Of a stretch of 64,000 nucleotides of DNA, positions 23,485 through 31,826 are shown piece after piece. The stretch is from assembly GCF_014699035.1 (NCBI RefSeq), contig NZ_JACXAA010000008.1, positions 310,001-374,000 on the forward strand. Reading direction: 5' to 3'. This DNA comes from Spirosoma validum. GTDB lineage: Bacteria; Bacteroidota; Bacteroidia; Cytophagales; Spirosomataceae. Numbering within the stretch: position 1 is the stretch's first letter; each line of letters opens with the position of its first letter. The notes under the pieces are model-generated. The model made no database searches and was not told where the DNA came from. It was given only the letters and a program-made list of their open reading frames with translations. A program made the translations under genes and the position numbers.

Positions 23485-24516
23485 TCAATTGTTTGTAGCC
23501 ACTAGCTTCTGCCATTTCTCCAGAGCCGCCCGAAAATCATCCGGCAGTTCAGAATCGAATTGAAGCCATTTCTGGGTGCGTGGGTGCGTGAAGCCCAACG
23601 ATTTAGCGTGTAGAGCCTGCCGGGGTAACAGTTTGAACGCGTTTTCGACGAAAGCTTTGAAGCTGCCAACCGGATTTCCGCGCAGAATCCGGTCGCCCCC
23701 ATACATCGCATCGTTGAATAACGGATGCCCAATGTGCTTCATGTGCGCCCGAATCTGATGTGTACGACCGGTTTCCAGATTGCATTGCACGAGCGCTACG
23801 TACCGCAGTTCTTCCAGGGTTTTGTAATGCGTAACGGCCCATTTCCCTTTTGCTTCGTCTTCATAAATCGTCTGTACTTTTCGGTCACGTACCGACCGGC
23901 CAATATAACCGGTAATCGTGCCTTCGGATGGATTTGGTATGCCCCAGACGAGGGCGTTGTACGTTCGCTCGATGCTGTGCTCGAAGAATTGCCGCGCCAG
24001 GTGCGTCATGGCGTATTCGGTCTTGGCAATCACCATCAGGCCCGACGTATCTTTATCGATTCGGTGTACCAGGCCGGGTCGAATGCTGCCATTACGTGAG
24101 GTAGGTAAATGCTGAAAATGATAAACCAACGCATTAACTAACGTACCGTCCCAGTTGCCGTGAGCCGGGTGAACTACCATACCCGCGGGCTTATTCAGAA
24201 CCAGCAGTTCATCGTCCTCGAAGACAATATTGAGTGGAATATTTTCAGGCTGAATATCCGTATCTCGGGGCGGATGCGGCAGCGAAATCGTAATGACATC
24301 CAGTGGCTTGATCTTGTAGCTGGCCTTCGTTGGTTTGTCATTCACATGAACTGACGTTACGTCGATAGCCGCCTGAATTTTAGTACGGGTAGCGTTGGGC
24401 AGCCGATCCATCAGAAACCGATCGATCCGTAGCAGACTTTGGCCTTTGTCGACCACAATGCGGTGGTGTTCGTATAATTCCTCCTCTTCCGAAAATTCTT
24501 CGACCGCTTCTGTCAT
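23485..24516 (-). CDS. RluA-family 23S rRNA pseudouridine synthase
   Basis: 343 residues. An N-terminal S4 RNA-binding domain (LLRIDRFLMDRLPNATRTKI) is followed by the catalytic domain. GLVHRIDKDTSGLMVIAKT carries the catalytic Asp154, and LETGRTHQIRAHMKHIGHPL is the second family signature. The S4 domain and length fit RluD (pseudouridines in helix 69 of 23S rRNA) better than RluA or RluC, but the exact target cannot be read from sequence alone. A 30-residue acidic N-terminal extension precedes the S4 domain and is common in the phylum. It is divergent from the PLP enzyme gene, whose start is 38 nt away. Confidence 0.9.
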   Translation of the reverse strand: MTEAVEEFSEEEELYEHHRIVVDKGQSLLRIDRFLMDRLPNATRTKIQAAIDVTSVHVNDKPTKASYKIKPLDVITISLPHPPRDTDIQPENIPLNIVFEDDELLVLNKPAGMVVHPAHGNWDGTLVNALVYHFQHLPTSRNGSIRPGLVHRIDKDTSGLMVIAKTEYAMTHLARQFFEHSIERTYNALVWGIPNPSEGTITGYIGRSVRDRKVQTIYEDEAKGKWAVTHYKTLEELRYVALVQCNLETGRTHQIRAHMKHIGHPLFNDAMYGGDRILRGNPVGSFKAFVENAFKLLPRQALHAKSLGFTHPRTQKWLQFDSELPDDFRAALEKWQKLVATNN

Positions 24517-24553
24517 ACTACTATCTCAAAAAGTTTAGCGAATTTACGGGACG

Positions 24554-25480
24554 ATGACTGATTTTAGTGAACAAATGCATACGTTTCCCGCCAATTCGCC
24601 CCTGCAATTGCTTGAGAATCCGTTTCCTGAGTTAGTAAATATCCGGTTATTTCTGAAGCGCGATGATCTGCTTCATCCGCTGGTATCGGGCAATAAGTGT
24701 CGTAAACTCAAGTACAATCTCCTCGCGGCTCGTGAACAGAAATTTACTACGTTGTTAACCTTCGGAGGTGCCTATTCCAATCACTTATATGCTACGGCTG
24801 CAGCCGGACAGGAATTTGGCTTCCGAACCATCGGCGTCGTTCGGGGCGAGGAACTGGCGAAGGTGGTACGTAACAAAACGTTACTGGCCTGTGAAGCCTA
24901 CGGAATGCAGCTGCATTTTATCAGTCGAACCGAGTATCGACGCAAAGACGAACCGGATTTTCTGGCTGATCTGTTGCATCAATTTGGCCCCTGTTACGTA
25001 CTGCCTGAAGGTGGAACCAACGCGCTGGCCATTCGAGGTACAGCGGAGATTCTTCCTGAAATTATTGATCAATTAGGCGATAAACCCGACTACGTTTGCT
25101 GTCCGGTTGGTACGGGCGGTACGTTAGCCGGTTTAGCGCAATCGACCGCAGATGGGATGAATGTATTGGGTTTTCTATCGTTGAATGCTACTGAATTTCA
25201 CCTTCCCATCAGCGGTAATGACATAGCCCGTTGTCAGTTAGAAACGGCTTATTCGTTTGGTGGCTATGCGAAAACTACGCCCGAATTACTACGGTTCATT
25301 CAGTCGTTTGACCGTAAGACGGGTGTGTTGTTGGAGCAGGTGTATACGGGTAAGATGCTGTATGGTATTTATGATCTCGCCTTGAAAGGGTATTTTAAGA
25401 CTGGCGCTACTGTGGTGGCGGTGCACACCGGGGGCTTACAGGGACGTAGTGAGGCATTGAATCTACAATCAAAGTCATGA
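24554..25480 (+). CDS. ACC deaminase / D-cysteine desulfhydrase family PLP enzyme
   Basis: 308 residues. The PLP lysine lies in HPLVSGNKCRKLKYNLL at Lys48. TFGGAYSNHLYATAAA binds the cofactor phosphate and substrate carboxylate, and PVGTGGTLAGLA is the glycine loop. The family cleaves D-cysteine, L-cysteate or 1-aminocyclopropane-1-carboxylate. Bacteroidetes members are usually annotated by family only, and D-cysteine desulfhydrase activity is the more likely of the options here, as an inference. It is a cytoplasmic, single gene, convergent with the response regulator with 16 nt between the stop codons and no hairpin. Confidence 0.85.
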   Translation: MTDFSEQMHTFPANSPLQLLENPFPELVNIRLFLKRDDLLHPLVSGNKCRKLKYNLLAAREQKFTTLLTFGGAYSNHLYATAAAGQEFGFRTIGVVRGEELAKVVRNKTLLACEAYGMQLHFISRTEYRRKDEPDFLADLLHQFGPCYVLPEGGTNALAIRGTAEILPEIIDQLGDKPDYVCCPVGTGGTLAGLAQSTADGMNVLGFLSLNATEFHLPISGNDIARCQLETAYSFGGYAKTTPELLRFIQSFDRKTGVLLEQVYTGKMLYGIYDLALKGYFKTGATVVAVHTGGLQGRSEALNLQSKS

Positions 25481-25496
25481 TTTATAGCCTCATAGC

Positions 25497-26141
25497 CTAG
25501 ATGCTGTGCCGGATGGCGAACTGAATCAGATCGGTGACTTTGTTAATTCCCAGCTTAAAATGAATGTTTTTACGGTGAGTCTTCACGGTTTCGATGCTTA
25601 AATGGATCCGTCCGGCAATTTGCTCGTTGCTCAACCCTTCCCGAATCAGGGCGATGATTTCAACTTCCCGAAATGTCAGGTTAAGTCGGCGGGCGAAGTC
25701 GTCGCCGAACGGGTCGTTAGCGAGTGAAACTGGATCAGTAAGCGACGAATCGAAGTACGTATGTCCCGCTAGAACCGTTCGAATCGTTCGTAACAGATCG
25801 ATACTACTGGCATCTTTGAGCAGATAGCCGTGCAAACCGGCTCGTCGAGCTTCGTCTAAAAGTTTAGGTTGATTATACATCGTCAGCATGAGTACCCGCA
25901 CGCCAGGATAATTGCCAACAATGGTTTTTCCAAGGTCAATGCCATTTGTGCCTTGCAGATTTACATCCAGCAGGACCATATGGGGACTAGTAAGGTGGAT
26001 CGTTGGTATGACCTCGCTTGCCTGAAAGACCTGCCCGCAGACCACTAGGTCGGGTTGTTCATTTAAGAGACTTTTCAGGCCATCATTAAAAAGCCGGTGG
26101 TCATCAATCAGGAGGAGCCGACTGGGTAATTCGGGGAGCAT
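25497..26141 (-). CDS. LuxR/NarL-type response regulator
   Basis: 214 residues. The receiver domain has the acidic pocket LLLIDDHRLF at 9-18, the phosphoacceptor Asp59 in HMVLLDVNLQGTNG, and the conserved Lys in GYLLKDASS. The output domain is a C-terminal LuxR helix-turn-helix with LTFREVEIIALIREGLSNEQ and VKTHRKNIHFKLGI. It should be phosphorylated by the histidine kinase whose gene overlaps its start by 38 nt, giving tight coupling. Its targets are unknown. The short distance to the convergent PLP gene gives no sign of its own terminator. Confidence 0.92.
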   Translation of the reverse strand: MLPELPSRLLLIDDHRLFNDGLKSLLNEQPDLVVCGQVFQASEVIPTIHLTSPHMVLLDVNLQGTNGIDLGKTIVGNYPGVRVLMLTMYNQPKLLDEARRAGLHGYLLKDASSIDLLRTIRTVLAGHTYFDSSLTDPVSLANDPFGDDFARRLNLTFREVEIIALIREGLSNEQIAGRIHLSIETVKTHRKNIHFKLGINKVTDLIQFAIRHSI

Positions 26142-28266
26142 AAACCGACGTTGAGTACGGAATATTCAGAACGACGAGTGTACCCGCTTCACTTACGTCC
26201 CGCCACAGCGTCGCTCCGATATATTCAGCCCTTAAATTAGTATTTTTCAAACCAATTCCGGTATGTCCATATTCTGAAGAAGCCGACTGACTCCCCAGAC
26301 CATCATCTTCAACGGTGATTGTCAACCGATCATCGTAGTAAAGAAGCTGAACAGCCGCTTGGTTGGCTTGGGCGTGCTTACTAATATTCTGAAGTAATTC
26401 CGAAACGATACGATACGCGTTTAGCTCAGTTTCTAAGGGGAGTTTTTGTTCAGGGCCGGACGTAATGAAGCTAAAGCGCGTTGGCTGCGCGGGCTGGCTC
26501 TGTACAAGTTGCCGAATCGTGTGGAGCAGACCGATGCGGGAAAATTCGGGGGGCATCAGGTTGTGTGCAATCCGCCGGAGATCATCGCTGCTTTTCTGAA
26601 TCAGCGGTTGAAGTGCATCGAACGCCTGGGCGGCCTCTGGTTCGTGCAGATGCAGGCGAATGTCGTCTAAACGCCGTCGAAGCGTAGCGAGCGTACCACC
26701 CAGGTCGTCATGCAGATCGGCGGCCAGACGTCGGCGTTCAGCTTCCTGGGTATGGATGATCCGCGCATCCACTTCTTTCCGCTCTTCGGCCAGCCGCAGA
26801 TCGGCTTCTGCTTTTCGTTTCCGTAGTCGGACCAGAAAAAGGAGTAGTATCAACACGCCCAGCAGCAGCAGCGACGAACTGGTACTGAATAGAATGAAGT
26901 TTTGCTGAAATCGGTTTTCCTGTTTCAAGGCCTGTTGCTCAAATGCCTGTTGTTGAAACCGTTGAGCTGTCTGCTGACGGTTCAGGAGGGTTTTTGCCCG
27001 TTCATTGTCGAGCAAACGTTGTTGTTCACTCAATCGGGTTTTTCGGGCGAAGGCGTCTGCTTCAGCACTGGCCCGCACCCGGTCCAGTTCGGCTTGTTTT
27101 TGCAGGGTCAATAGCCGTTGAGCCTGTAACTGTTGCTGCTGTTGGCTCTGCAAGGCCAAGCGATCATATTCGGCCTGCTTTTCAATAGATACTAATTCCA
27201 GACTGTGCTGACTCTCGGCTATGGAGTCACGAACGACGATGTATTTTTTATAATGCAAGGCCAGATTTTTCCAGTCCTTCTGATGCTCGGCAACCTGATA
27301 AAGGGCCATGTAAGCTTGTTCACGAATAAACTTATTGGGTTGTGGTAGTCCGAGTACCTGTTGAGCATAGTGGACCGCCTGTTCATCCTGTCCTAAACCC
27401 GCATAGACGCAGGCCAGTGTACCCCAGCTATGCGATTCGGCTGGCGTTTTGATGTGGTCCCAGATCGCTTCTGCTTTTTTAGCGTAGTGAAGGGCCTGCT
27501 CATACCGCTTGTATTTCAGGTAGAGTTCGCCCAGATCATCGTAAACAAATGCCCGACTCGACTCAGACGCATAGTCTCCCAAAAGCTTCTCCGCTGCTAC
27601 GTAGTGTTTCTCGCTCTCAACGAAATTGTCCTGTTGTTTATATACGGCTCCTATATGCTGTTCAATCGCTCCGCGAAGCGCAGTTATACCGTTCGCTCCG
27701 ACATTTGGTAAGCCATGCAGCAGTAATTGATGCGCCTGATCGAGGTAATGGAGCGCATTGGTGTAATCTTTTGTGATGCTGTATAAATCACCCAGGTTCA
27801 TGTTTATCCGATACCGTAAACCATCATACAGATTAGTCTTCGGGAGTAGGGAAAGCATCTCAAAATTAAGTCGAAGCGCCTGTGGCGTATTCAAAGCGCC
27901 ATTGCGATAGTATTCTTCCTGAAGAAGCTTGCCATTCACGATAAAATAAATGTTTCGGCTTTGGCGCGCCTGATTAATTAACTCATTGCTAAAATGTAAC
28001 GTACTGTCCCGGCGGCTATACCACCATTTATACAGCCCGCCCAGATAATAAAGTGCCTGAAAGCGAAGGGTGTCATGCTGAACCGTATGGGGCATTTTTG
28101 ACAGGGCGTGATACTGCCGTTTCGCCAATTGCGCCAGACTATCCATGTAAGCCCCATCGGCCCGTCGATTAATGGATAGTTTAGGAAGCGGCTGAAATTG
28201 CGCCTGACTGCTGAATGGCCACCAGCCCAGCGCTACCAGAGGCAGTAGAAATCGTATCAATCTCAC
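26104..28266 (-). CDS. TPR-containing membrane sensor histidine kinase
   Basis: 720 residues. A signal peptide (1-23) is followed by periplasmic tetratricopeptide-like helices (about 40-345) and a Gln-rich coiled coil (about 360-450). A single membrane helix lies at 457-479 (FILFSTSSSLLLLGVLILLL), then the kinase part. The dimerisation helix has RRRLAADLHDDLGGTLATL, with the phosphoacceptor His519, as in the NarX/DegS-like HisKA_3 group. The ATPase shows ELLQNISKHA (N box) and DDGLG with GHTGIGL (G boxes). TPR kinases of this layout are common in Bacteroidetes. The signal sensed is unknown. The gene overlaps the response regulator gene. Confidence 0.9.
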   Translation of the reverse strand: MRLIRFLLPLVALGWWPFSSQAQFQPLPKLSINRRADGAYMDSLAQLAKRQYHALSKMPHTVQHDTLRFQALYYLGGLYKWWYSRRDSTLHFSNELINQARQSRNIYFIVNGKLLQEEYYRNGALNTPQALRLNFEMLSLLPKTNLYDGLRYRINMNLGDLYSITKDYTNALHYLDQAHQLLLHGLPNVGANGITALRGAIEQHIGAVYKQQDNFVESEKHYVAAEKLLGDYASESSRAFVYDDLGELYLKYKRYEQALHYAKKAEAIWDHIKTPAESHSWGTLACVYAGLGQDEQAVHYAQQVLGLPQPNKFIREQAYMALYQVAEHQKDWKNLALHYKKYIVVRDSIAESQHSLELVSIEKQAEYDRLALQSQQQQQLQAQRLLTLQKQAELDRVRASAEADAFARKTRLSEQQRLLDNERAKTLLNRQQTAQRFQQQAFEQQALKQENRFQQNFILFSTSSSLLLLGVLILLLFLVRLRKRKAEADLRLAEERKEVDARIIHTQEAERRRLAADLHDDLGGTLATLRRRLDDIRLHLHEPEAAQAFDALQPLIQKSSDDLRRIAHNLMPPEFSRIGLLHTIRQLVQSQPAQPTRFSFITSGPEQKLPLETELNAYRIVSELLQNISKHAQANQAAVQLLYYDDRLTITVEDDGLGSQSASSEYGHTGIGLKNTNLRAEYIGATLWRDVSEAGTLVVLNIPYSTSVYAPRITQSAPPD

Positions 28267-28711
28267 AAAATTCGGACAGTCTTAAGGTGGATATTGACAA
28301 AGTACGCTGATTTGTCCAGTCTAAAAAATACCCTTTTCGCGGTATGGCGTTGGGTCTTCAGATCACCCAACTTTGTTGCGTTATCCGCTCATCCACACCT
28401 TTCTCAACCATGAACCTACACCGATTTGCCTGGCGGCTCTTCGCTACTCGTTGCCGCCCTCGCCATGGTCCGGTCTTCACATACCGTCGTATAGCCAGCT
28501 GACCCTGAAAGAACGTAGCCAACGATCCTCTGCGCTTCTTATCCACCTGAGAGAATATGGGAAAATCCCCTGTTGAGGTGGGCAAATATCCCATTGCCTC
28601 CGGATGTAAGGCAGCCGAAGTTTGCCACGTAATGCAGGAGCACTAGGCTTCTAACCTTACTTCTTATTTAATTTCTCTTTTTTCTATTTCTCTGTTAACT
28701 AAGTAAAAACT
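28267..28711. other. 445-bp intergenic region with several predicted stems
   Basis: There is no supported gene. Stems that can be read directly are GTTGGGT/ACCCAAC (28349-28371), GGCGGC/GCCGCC (28432-28458), and CCACCT/AGGTGG (28543-28581) enclosing GGGAAAATCCC. The region is more GC-rich than the 90 nt before the next gene and may be a structured leader of the collagen-like lipoprotein gene. Reading frames on both strands here have no family character. Confidence 0.45.
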
Positions 28712-29473
28712 ATGAAACCACGTTTCTCATCTCTTTTTCAGATTACCCTGGGATTATTCACACTATTACTCACACTGGTTATTTCGTGTAAAGGGCCCGA
28801 CGGACCGCAGGGACCAGCTGGACCTACGGGAGCAACCGGGGCTACCGGAGCCGCTGGAACAGCGGGCGCTACTGGCCCAGCCGGGGCTAGTGGCGTAGCA
28901 GGAGCCACGGGGGCGCAGGGACCAATGGGAAATGCCAACATTGTTTATAGCGAATGGAAACCCGTTGATGTCAGCACAAACTTTTACGCTTACCCCGACA
29001 ATTCGTCTGTTTACCTCGGCAATGACACTAAAACCGACAATGCCCTGCTTACCCAGGACGCTATCGACAAAGGCATTATTTATATATACTACAAAACCGG
29101 ACAGAAGACATTCGATCCCGCTACGGGCGAAATGAAATTAGCTGAACGAATTCTCACTACGAATGGATTCGGCTGGCTCAAAATTCCGGGTCGGACTACG
29201 AACAAAGACGAGGACTACATAAATTATTACATAGGCAATGAACTCATTAGTGCAAACTATCTGAAATTCAGTGCTTTCATCTATACGAATCAGAATGGTA
29301 CCATTGTGCCCGACCTGGCGGGGAAAACGGCACAGTTTTACCGGGATATGATTAAAACCATGCCTCAGTATCGAATCATTGTCGCCTATGGGAGCGTAAA
29401 AGGAAGCCGTACCGGAGCCGTTGATTTCACCGATTACGCATCGGTCAAACAGACGTTCAATCTGCCGGATTAA
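28712..29473 (+). CDS. Collagen-like lipoprotein (first of a pair)
   Basis: 253 residues. The lipoprotein signal ends LLTLVISC, then the acylated Cys and KGPDGPQGPAGPTG. Fifteen uninterrupted Gly-X-Y triplets follow, rich in GAT and GPA, then a globular domain of about 180 residues beginning NIVYSEWKPVDVS. Gly-X-Y repeats form a collagen-like triple helix, so the protein is probably a trimer standing off the outer membrane with the globular domains outermost. The function is unknown. The next gene is a close paralog of the same length and layout, so the pair arose by tandem duplication. It follows the structured 445-bp region. Confidence 0.85.
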   Translation: MKPRFSSLFQITLGLFTLLLTLVISCKGPDGPQGPAGPTGATGATGAAGTAGATGPAGASGVAGATGAQGPMGNANIVYSEWKPVDVSTNFYAYPDNSSVYLGNDTKTDNALLTQDAIDKGIIYIYYKTGQKTFDPATGEMKLAERILTTNGFGWLKIPGRTTNKDEDYINYYIGNELISANYLKFSAFIYTNQNGTIVPDLAGKTAQFYRDMIKTMPQYRIIVAYGSVKGSRTGAVDFTDYASVKQTFNLPD

Positions 29474-29585
29474 TTCAGTAGGTCGTCTTCCTCTCCAAAA
29501 CCATTGTTGCACTGGGTTCTGGGGAAGGCCACTGCTTTATTCACACGTCTACTCTTTTTCGATTCACTCTTATATCGGTAAACTT

Positions 29586-30344
29586 ATGAAAACGCGTTTT
29601 GCGTATTTTGGTCAGCCTGGGCTTGGCTTAATGGCTCTTTTGCTAATGCTGGTTATTTCGTGTAAAGGGCCCGAAGGGCCACAAGGCCCCGTTGGCCCCG
29701 CCGGAGCAACCGGGGCTGTCGGAGCCACGGGAGCAGCAGGAACCACCGGCCCCGCTGGCGTCAGTGGCGTAGCGGGAGCCACAGGGGCTCAAGGGGCTGC
29801 GGGCAATCCCAATGTTGTTTATAGCGACTGGAAACCCGTTGATGTAAGCGGGACTTTTTTCCTGTTTACGGATGGTACGGTTTACCTCGGCAATGATAAC
29901 AAAACCGACAATGCTTATCTTACGCAGGAGGCCATTGATAAAGGTCTTATCTACATCTATTACAAACTTGGCCAGAAAACATTCGATGCGGCCACGGGCG
30001 AAACAAAGCTAGTGGAGCGGGTAGTGGCCGATAGTGGTTTTGGTTACGTTAAAATTCCAGGCCGCACCACCAGCAAGGACGAAGATTTTACGAGCTATTA
30101 CGTAGCCAATCAACTCTTTGGGGTGAATTTTCTAAGGATTAGTACGAATTTAATGACAACCCGGAGCAACGTAGCGATCCCTGAACTGACAGGCAAAAGC
30201 GCTCAGTTTTACCGCGACATGGTTAAAACACTGCCACAATATCGGATCGTTGTTGCTTACGGAAGTACGAAAGGAGGCCGTTCCGGAGCTGTCGATTTTA
30301 AGAATTACGCGTCGGTCAAACAGGCTTATAATCTGCAAGATTGA
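29586..30344 (+). CDS. Collagen-like lipoprotein (second of a pair)
   Basis: 252 residues from the ATG at 29586 (MKTRFAYFGQPGLGLMALLL). A start 55 codons upstream would lose the signal peptide and is rejected. The lipobox is MLVISC, followed by KGPEGPQGPVGPAG and again fifteen Gly-X-Y triplets, then the globular domain (VVYSDWKPVDVSGTFF). This matches the first copy along its whole length, with shared stretches such as GRTTSKDEDF/GRTTNKDEDY and AVDFKNYASVKQ. The most conserved DNA lies around the lipobox and the end of the gene, and the triplet DNA is more diverged. It is followed by a 15-bp hairpin. The function is unknown; surface display as a trimer is inferred. Confidence 0.85.
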   Translation: MKTRFAYFGQPGLGLMALLLMLVISCKGPEGPQGPVGPAGATGAVGATGAAGTTGPAGVSGVAGATGAQGAAGNPNVVYSDWKPVDVSGTFFLFTDGTVYLGNDNKTDNAYLTQEAIDKGLIYIYYKLGQKTFDAATGETKLVERVVADSGFGYVKIPGRTTSKDEDFTSYYVANQLFGVNFLRISTNLMTTRSNVAIPELTGKSAQFYRDMVKTLPQYRIVVAYGSTKGGRSGAVDFKNYASVKQAYNLQD

Positions 30345-30359
30345 GTTTAGCCGCTTTTT

Positions 30360-30400
30360 AAATCGGGTGTATGATCAGCTATAGGTCATACACCCGATTT
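30360..30400 (+). terminator. Hairpin after the collagen-like pair
   Basis: AAATCGGGTGTATGA pairs perfectly with TCATACACCCGATTT around an 11-nt loop, 15 nt after the stop codon. No long T run follows. Confidence 0.6.
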
Positions 30401-30461
30401 ATGGTTTATCGGTAGCTCTATTTTAGGTGAGAATAATACCATAATTTGCCTGTCGTTAGGT

Positions 30462-31748
30462 ATGTTAACTATGGAAACAATTTTCACTACAGAACGCGTC
30501 AGACCACTGCTGGCCAAGGTTCGCGACTTTGTTCAGTCAGAACTCATTCCACTCGAAGACGGCTTTTCTCATAACAAACTTGGTACGCTGATTCCAATTC
30601 TTGACCAGAAACGAAAACTGGTTAAAGCTGCCGGGTTGTGGGGGCTGCATCTTTCCAAAGAGGAGGGCCGTGACGACGGACCGGGGCACGGTTTGACACT
30701 CTGCGAGTTTGGGCAGATAAGCGAGGTCCTGGCGCACGCTCCGTTTTTCGGTCACTACGTATTTGGCTGTCAGGCACCCGACATTGGTAATACAGAGTTG
30801 CTTCACAAATTCGCATCGCCCGAACTGAAAGAACGGTATTTGAAACCGCTGATGGCGGGTGAAATTCGCTCCTGCTTTTCTATGACCGAACCTGACTTCG
30901 CCGGATCAAACCCAACGCGTATGGCTACCCTTGCCGTGCGAAATGGCGATGAATACATCATTAACGGGCGTAAATGGTTCACGTCTTCCGCCGATGGGGC
31001 CGCGTTTGCGGTGGTAATGGCGGTTACGAATCCTGAAGCAGCGCCCCACGAACGAGCCAGTATGATCATCGTTCCGACCGATACACCAGGCTTTACTATC
31101 GAACGTAACATCCCTGTTTTTGGCGAAGCAGGCGAAGGCTGGTTCAGTCATGCTGAAGTGACCTATACGGATTGCCGTGTACCCGTTTCGAACCTGATTG
31201 GTGGAGAGGGGATGGGGTTTCGGCTCGCGCAGGAACGACTTGGACCCGGTCGCGTTCACCATTGCATGCGCTGGATTGGTAATGCCGAAAAAGCATTGGA
31301 TTTGCTTTGTAAACGAGCGGCTACGCGTGAGATTGAAGAGGGTGTTATGCTGGGCGAGAAGCAATTTATTCAGGATTTCATTGCCGAAAGCCGCGCTGAG
31401 ATCGATGCGTCCCGACTCTACGTACTGAACACGGCTCACATGATTGATACTGTTGGGGTGAGTAATGTACGCGACGCTGTTTCTGCCATCAAATTCTACG
31501 TAGCGAATGCGTTTCTACGCGTACTTGACCGGGCCATTCAGGTGCATGGTGCGCTGGGTGTTACGGATGATACGGTCCTGTCGGCGATGTATCGGCACGA
31601 GCGGGGCGCCCGTATCTGGGATGGCGCTGATGAAGTTCACAAACAAAATTTAGCTATCAGTATTCTCAAAAAATATGGCCTGGACATTAAGCAGAAAGCG
31701 CGCGAACTGCGACAGTTCCGCCAGATGATGAGTAATCAGGTAGTATGA
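30462..31748 (+). CDS. Acyl-CoA dehydrogenase of the ACAD10/11 type
   Basis: 428 residues (ATG at 30462; ATG at 30471 is also possible). The family signatures are CFSMTEPDFAGSNPTRM (FAD and substrate), YIINGRKWFTSSADG, and RLGPGRVHHCMRWIGNAEKAL, the last very like the ACAD domain of human ACAD10/11. The C-terminal IQVHGALGVTDDTVL and RIWDGADEVH complete the domain. In this group the partner is an aminoglycoside-phosphotransferase-like kinase that phosphorylates 4-hydroxyacyl-CoA. That kinase is encoded here separately at 47275-48348. A role in hydroxy-fatty-acid breakdown is therefore likely but inferred. It is a single gene with its own long terminator. Confidence 0.87.
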   Translation: MLTMETIFTTERVRPLLAKVRDFVQSELIPLEDGFSHNKLGTLIPILDQKRKLVKAAGLWGLHLSKEEGRDDGPGHGLTLCEFGQISEVLAHAPFFGHYVFGCQAPDIGNTELLHKFASPELKERYLKPLMAGEIRSCFSMTEPDFAGSNPTRMATLAVRNGDEYIINGRKWFTSSADGAAFAVVMAVTNPEAAPHERASMIIVPTDTPGFTIERNIPVFGEAGEGWFSHAEVTYTDCRVPVSNLIGGEGMGFRLAQERLGPGRVHHCMRWIGNAEKALDLLCKRAATREIEEGVMLGEKQFIQDFIAESRAEIDASRLYVLNTAHMIDTVGVSNVRDAVSAIKFYVANAFLRVLDRAIQVHGALGVTDDTVLSAMYRHERGARIWDGADEVHKQNLAISILKKYGLDIKQKARELRQFRQMMSNQVV

Positions 31749-31750
31749 AG

Positions 31751-31795
31751 TAACACAAGAGCCCGAACGTTCAAAACGTTCGGGCTCTTGTGTTA
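31751..31795. terminator. Perfect 21-bp-stem hairpin after the acyl-CoA dehydrogenase gene
   Basis: TAACACAAGAGCCCGAACGTT and its exact complement are separated by CAA. It lies between convergent genes, two bases after one stop and 31 bases after the other. Confidence 0.8.
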
Positions 31796-31826
31796 TGCTC
31801 CGCGTAGGCTTTACTACGTCAAATTA

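Noticed and set aside
28358..28594. Reading frames on both strands in the gap before the collagen-like pair
   Set aside because: No signal, motif or compositional support; the region is better explained by RNA stems.
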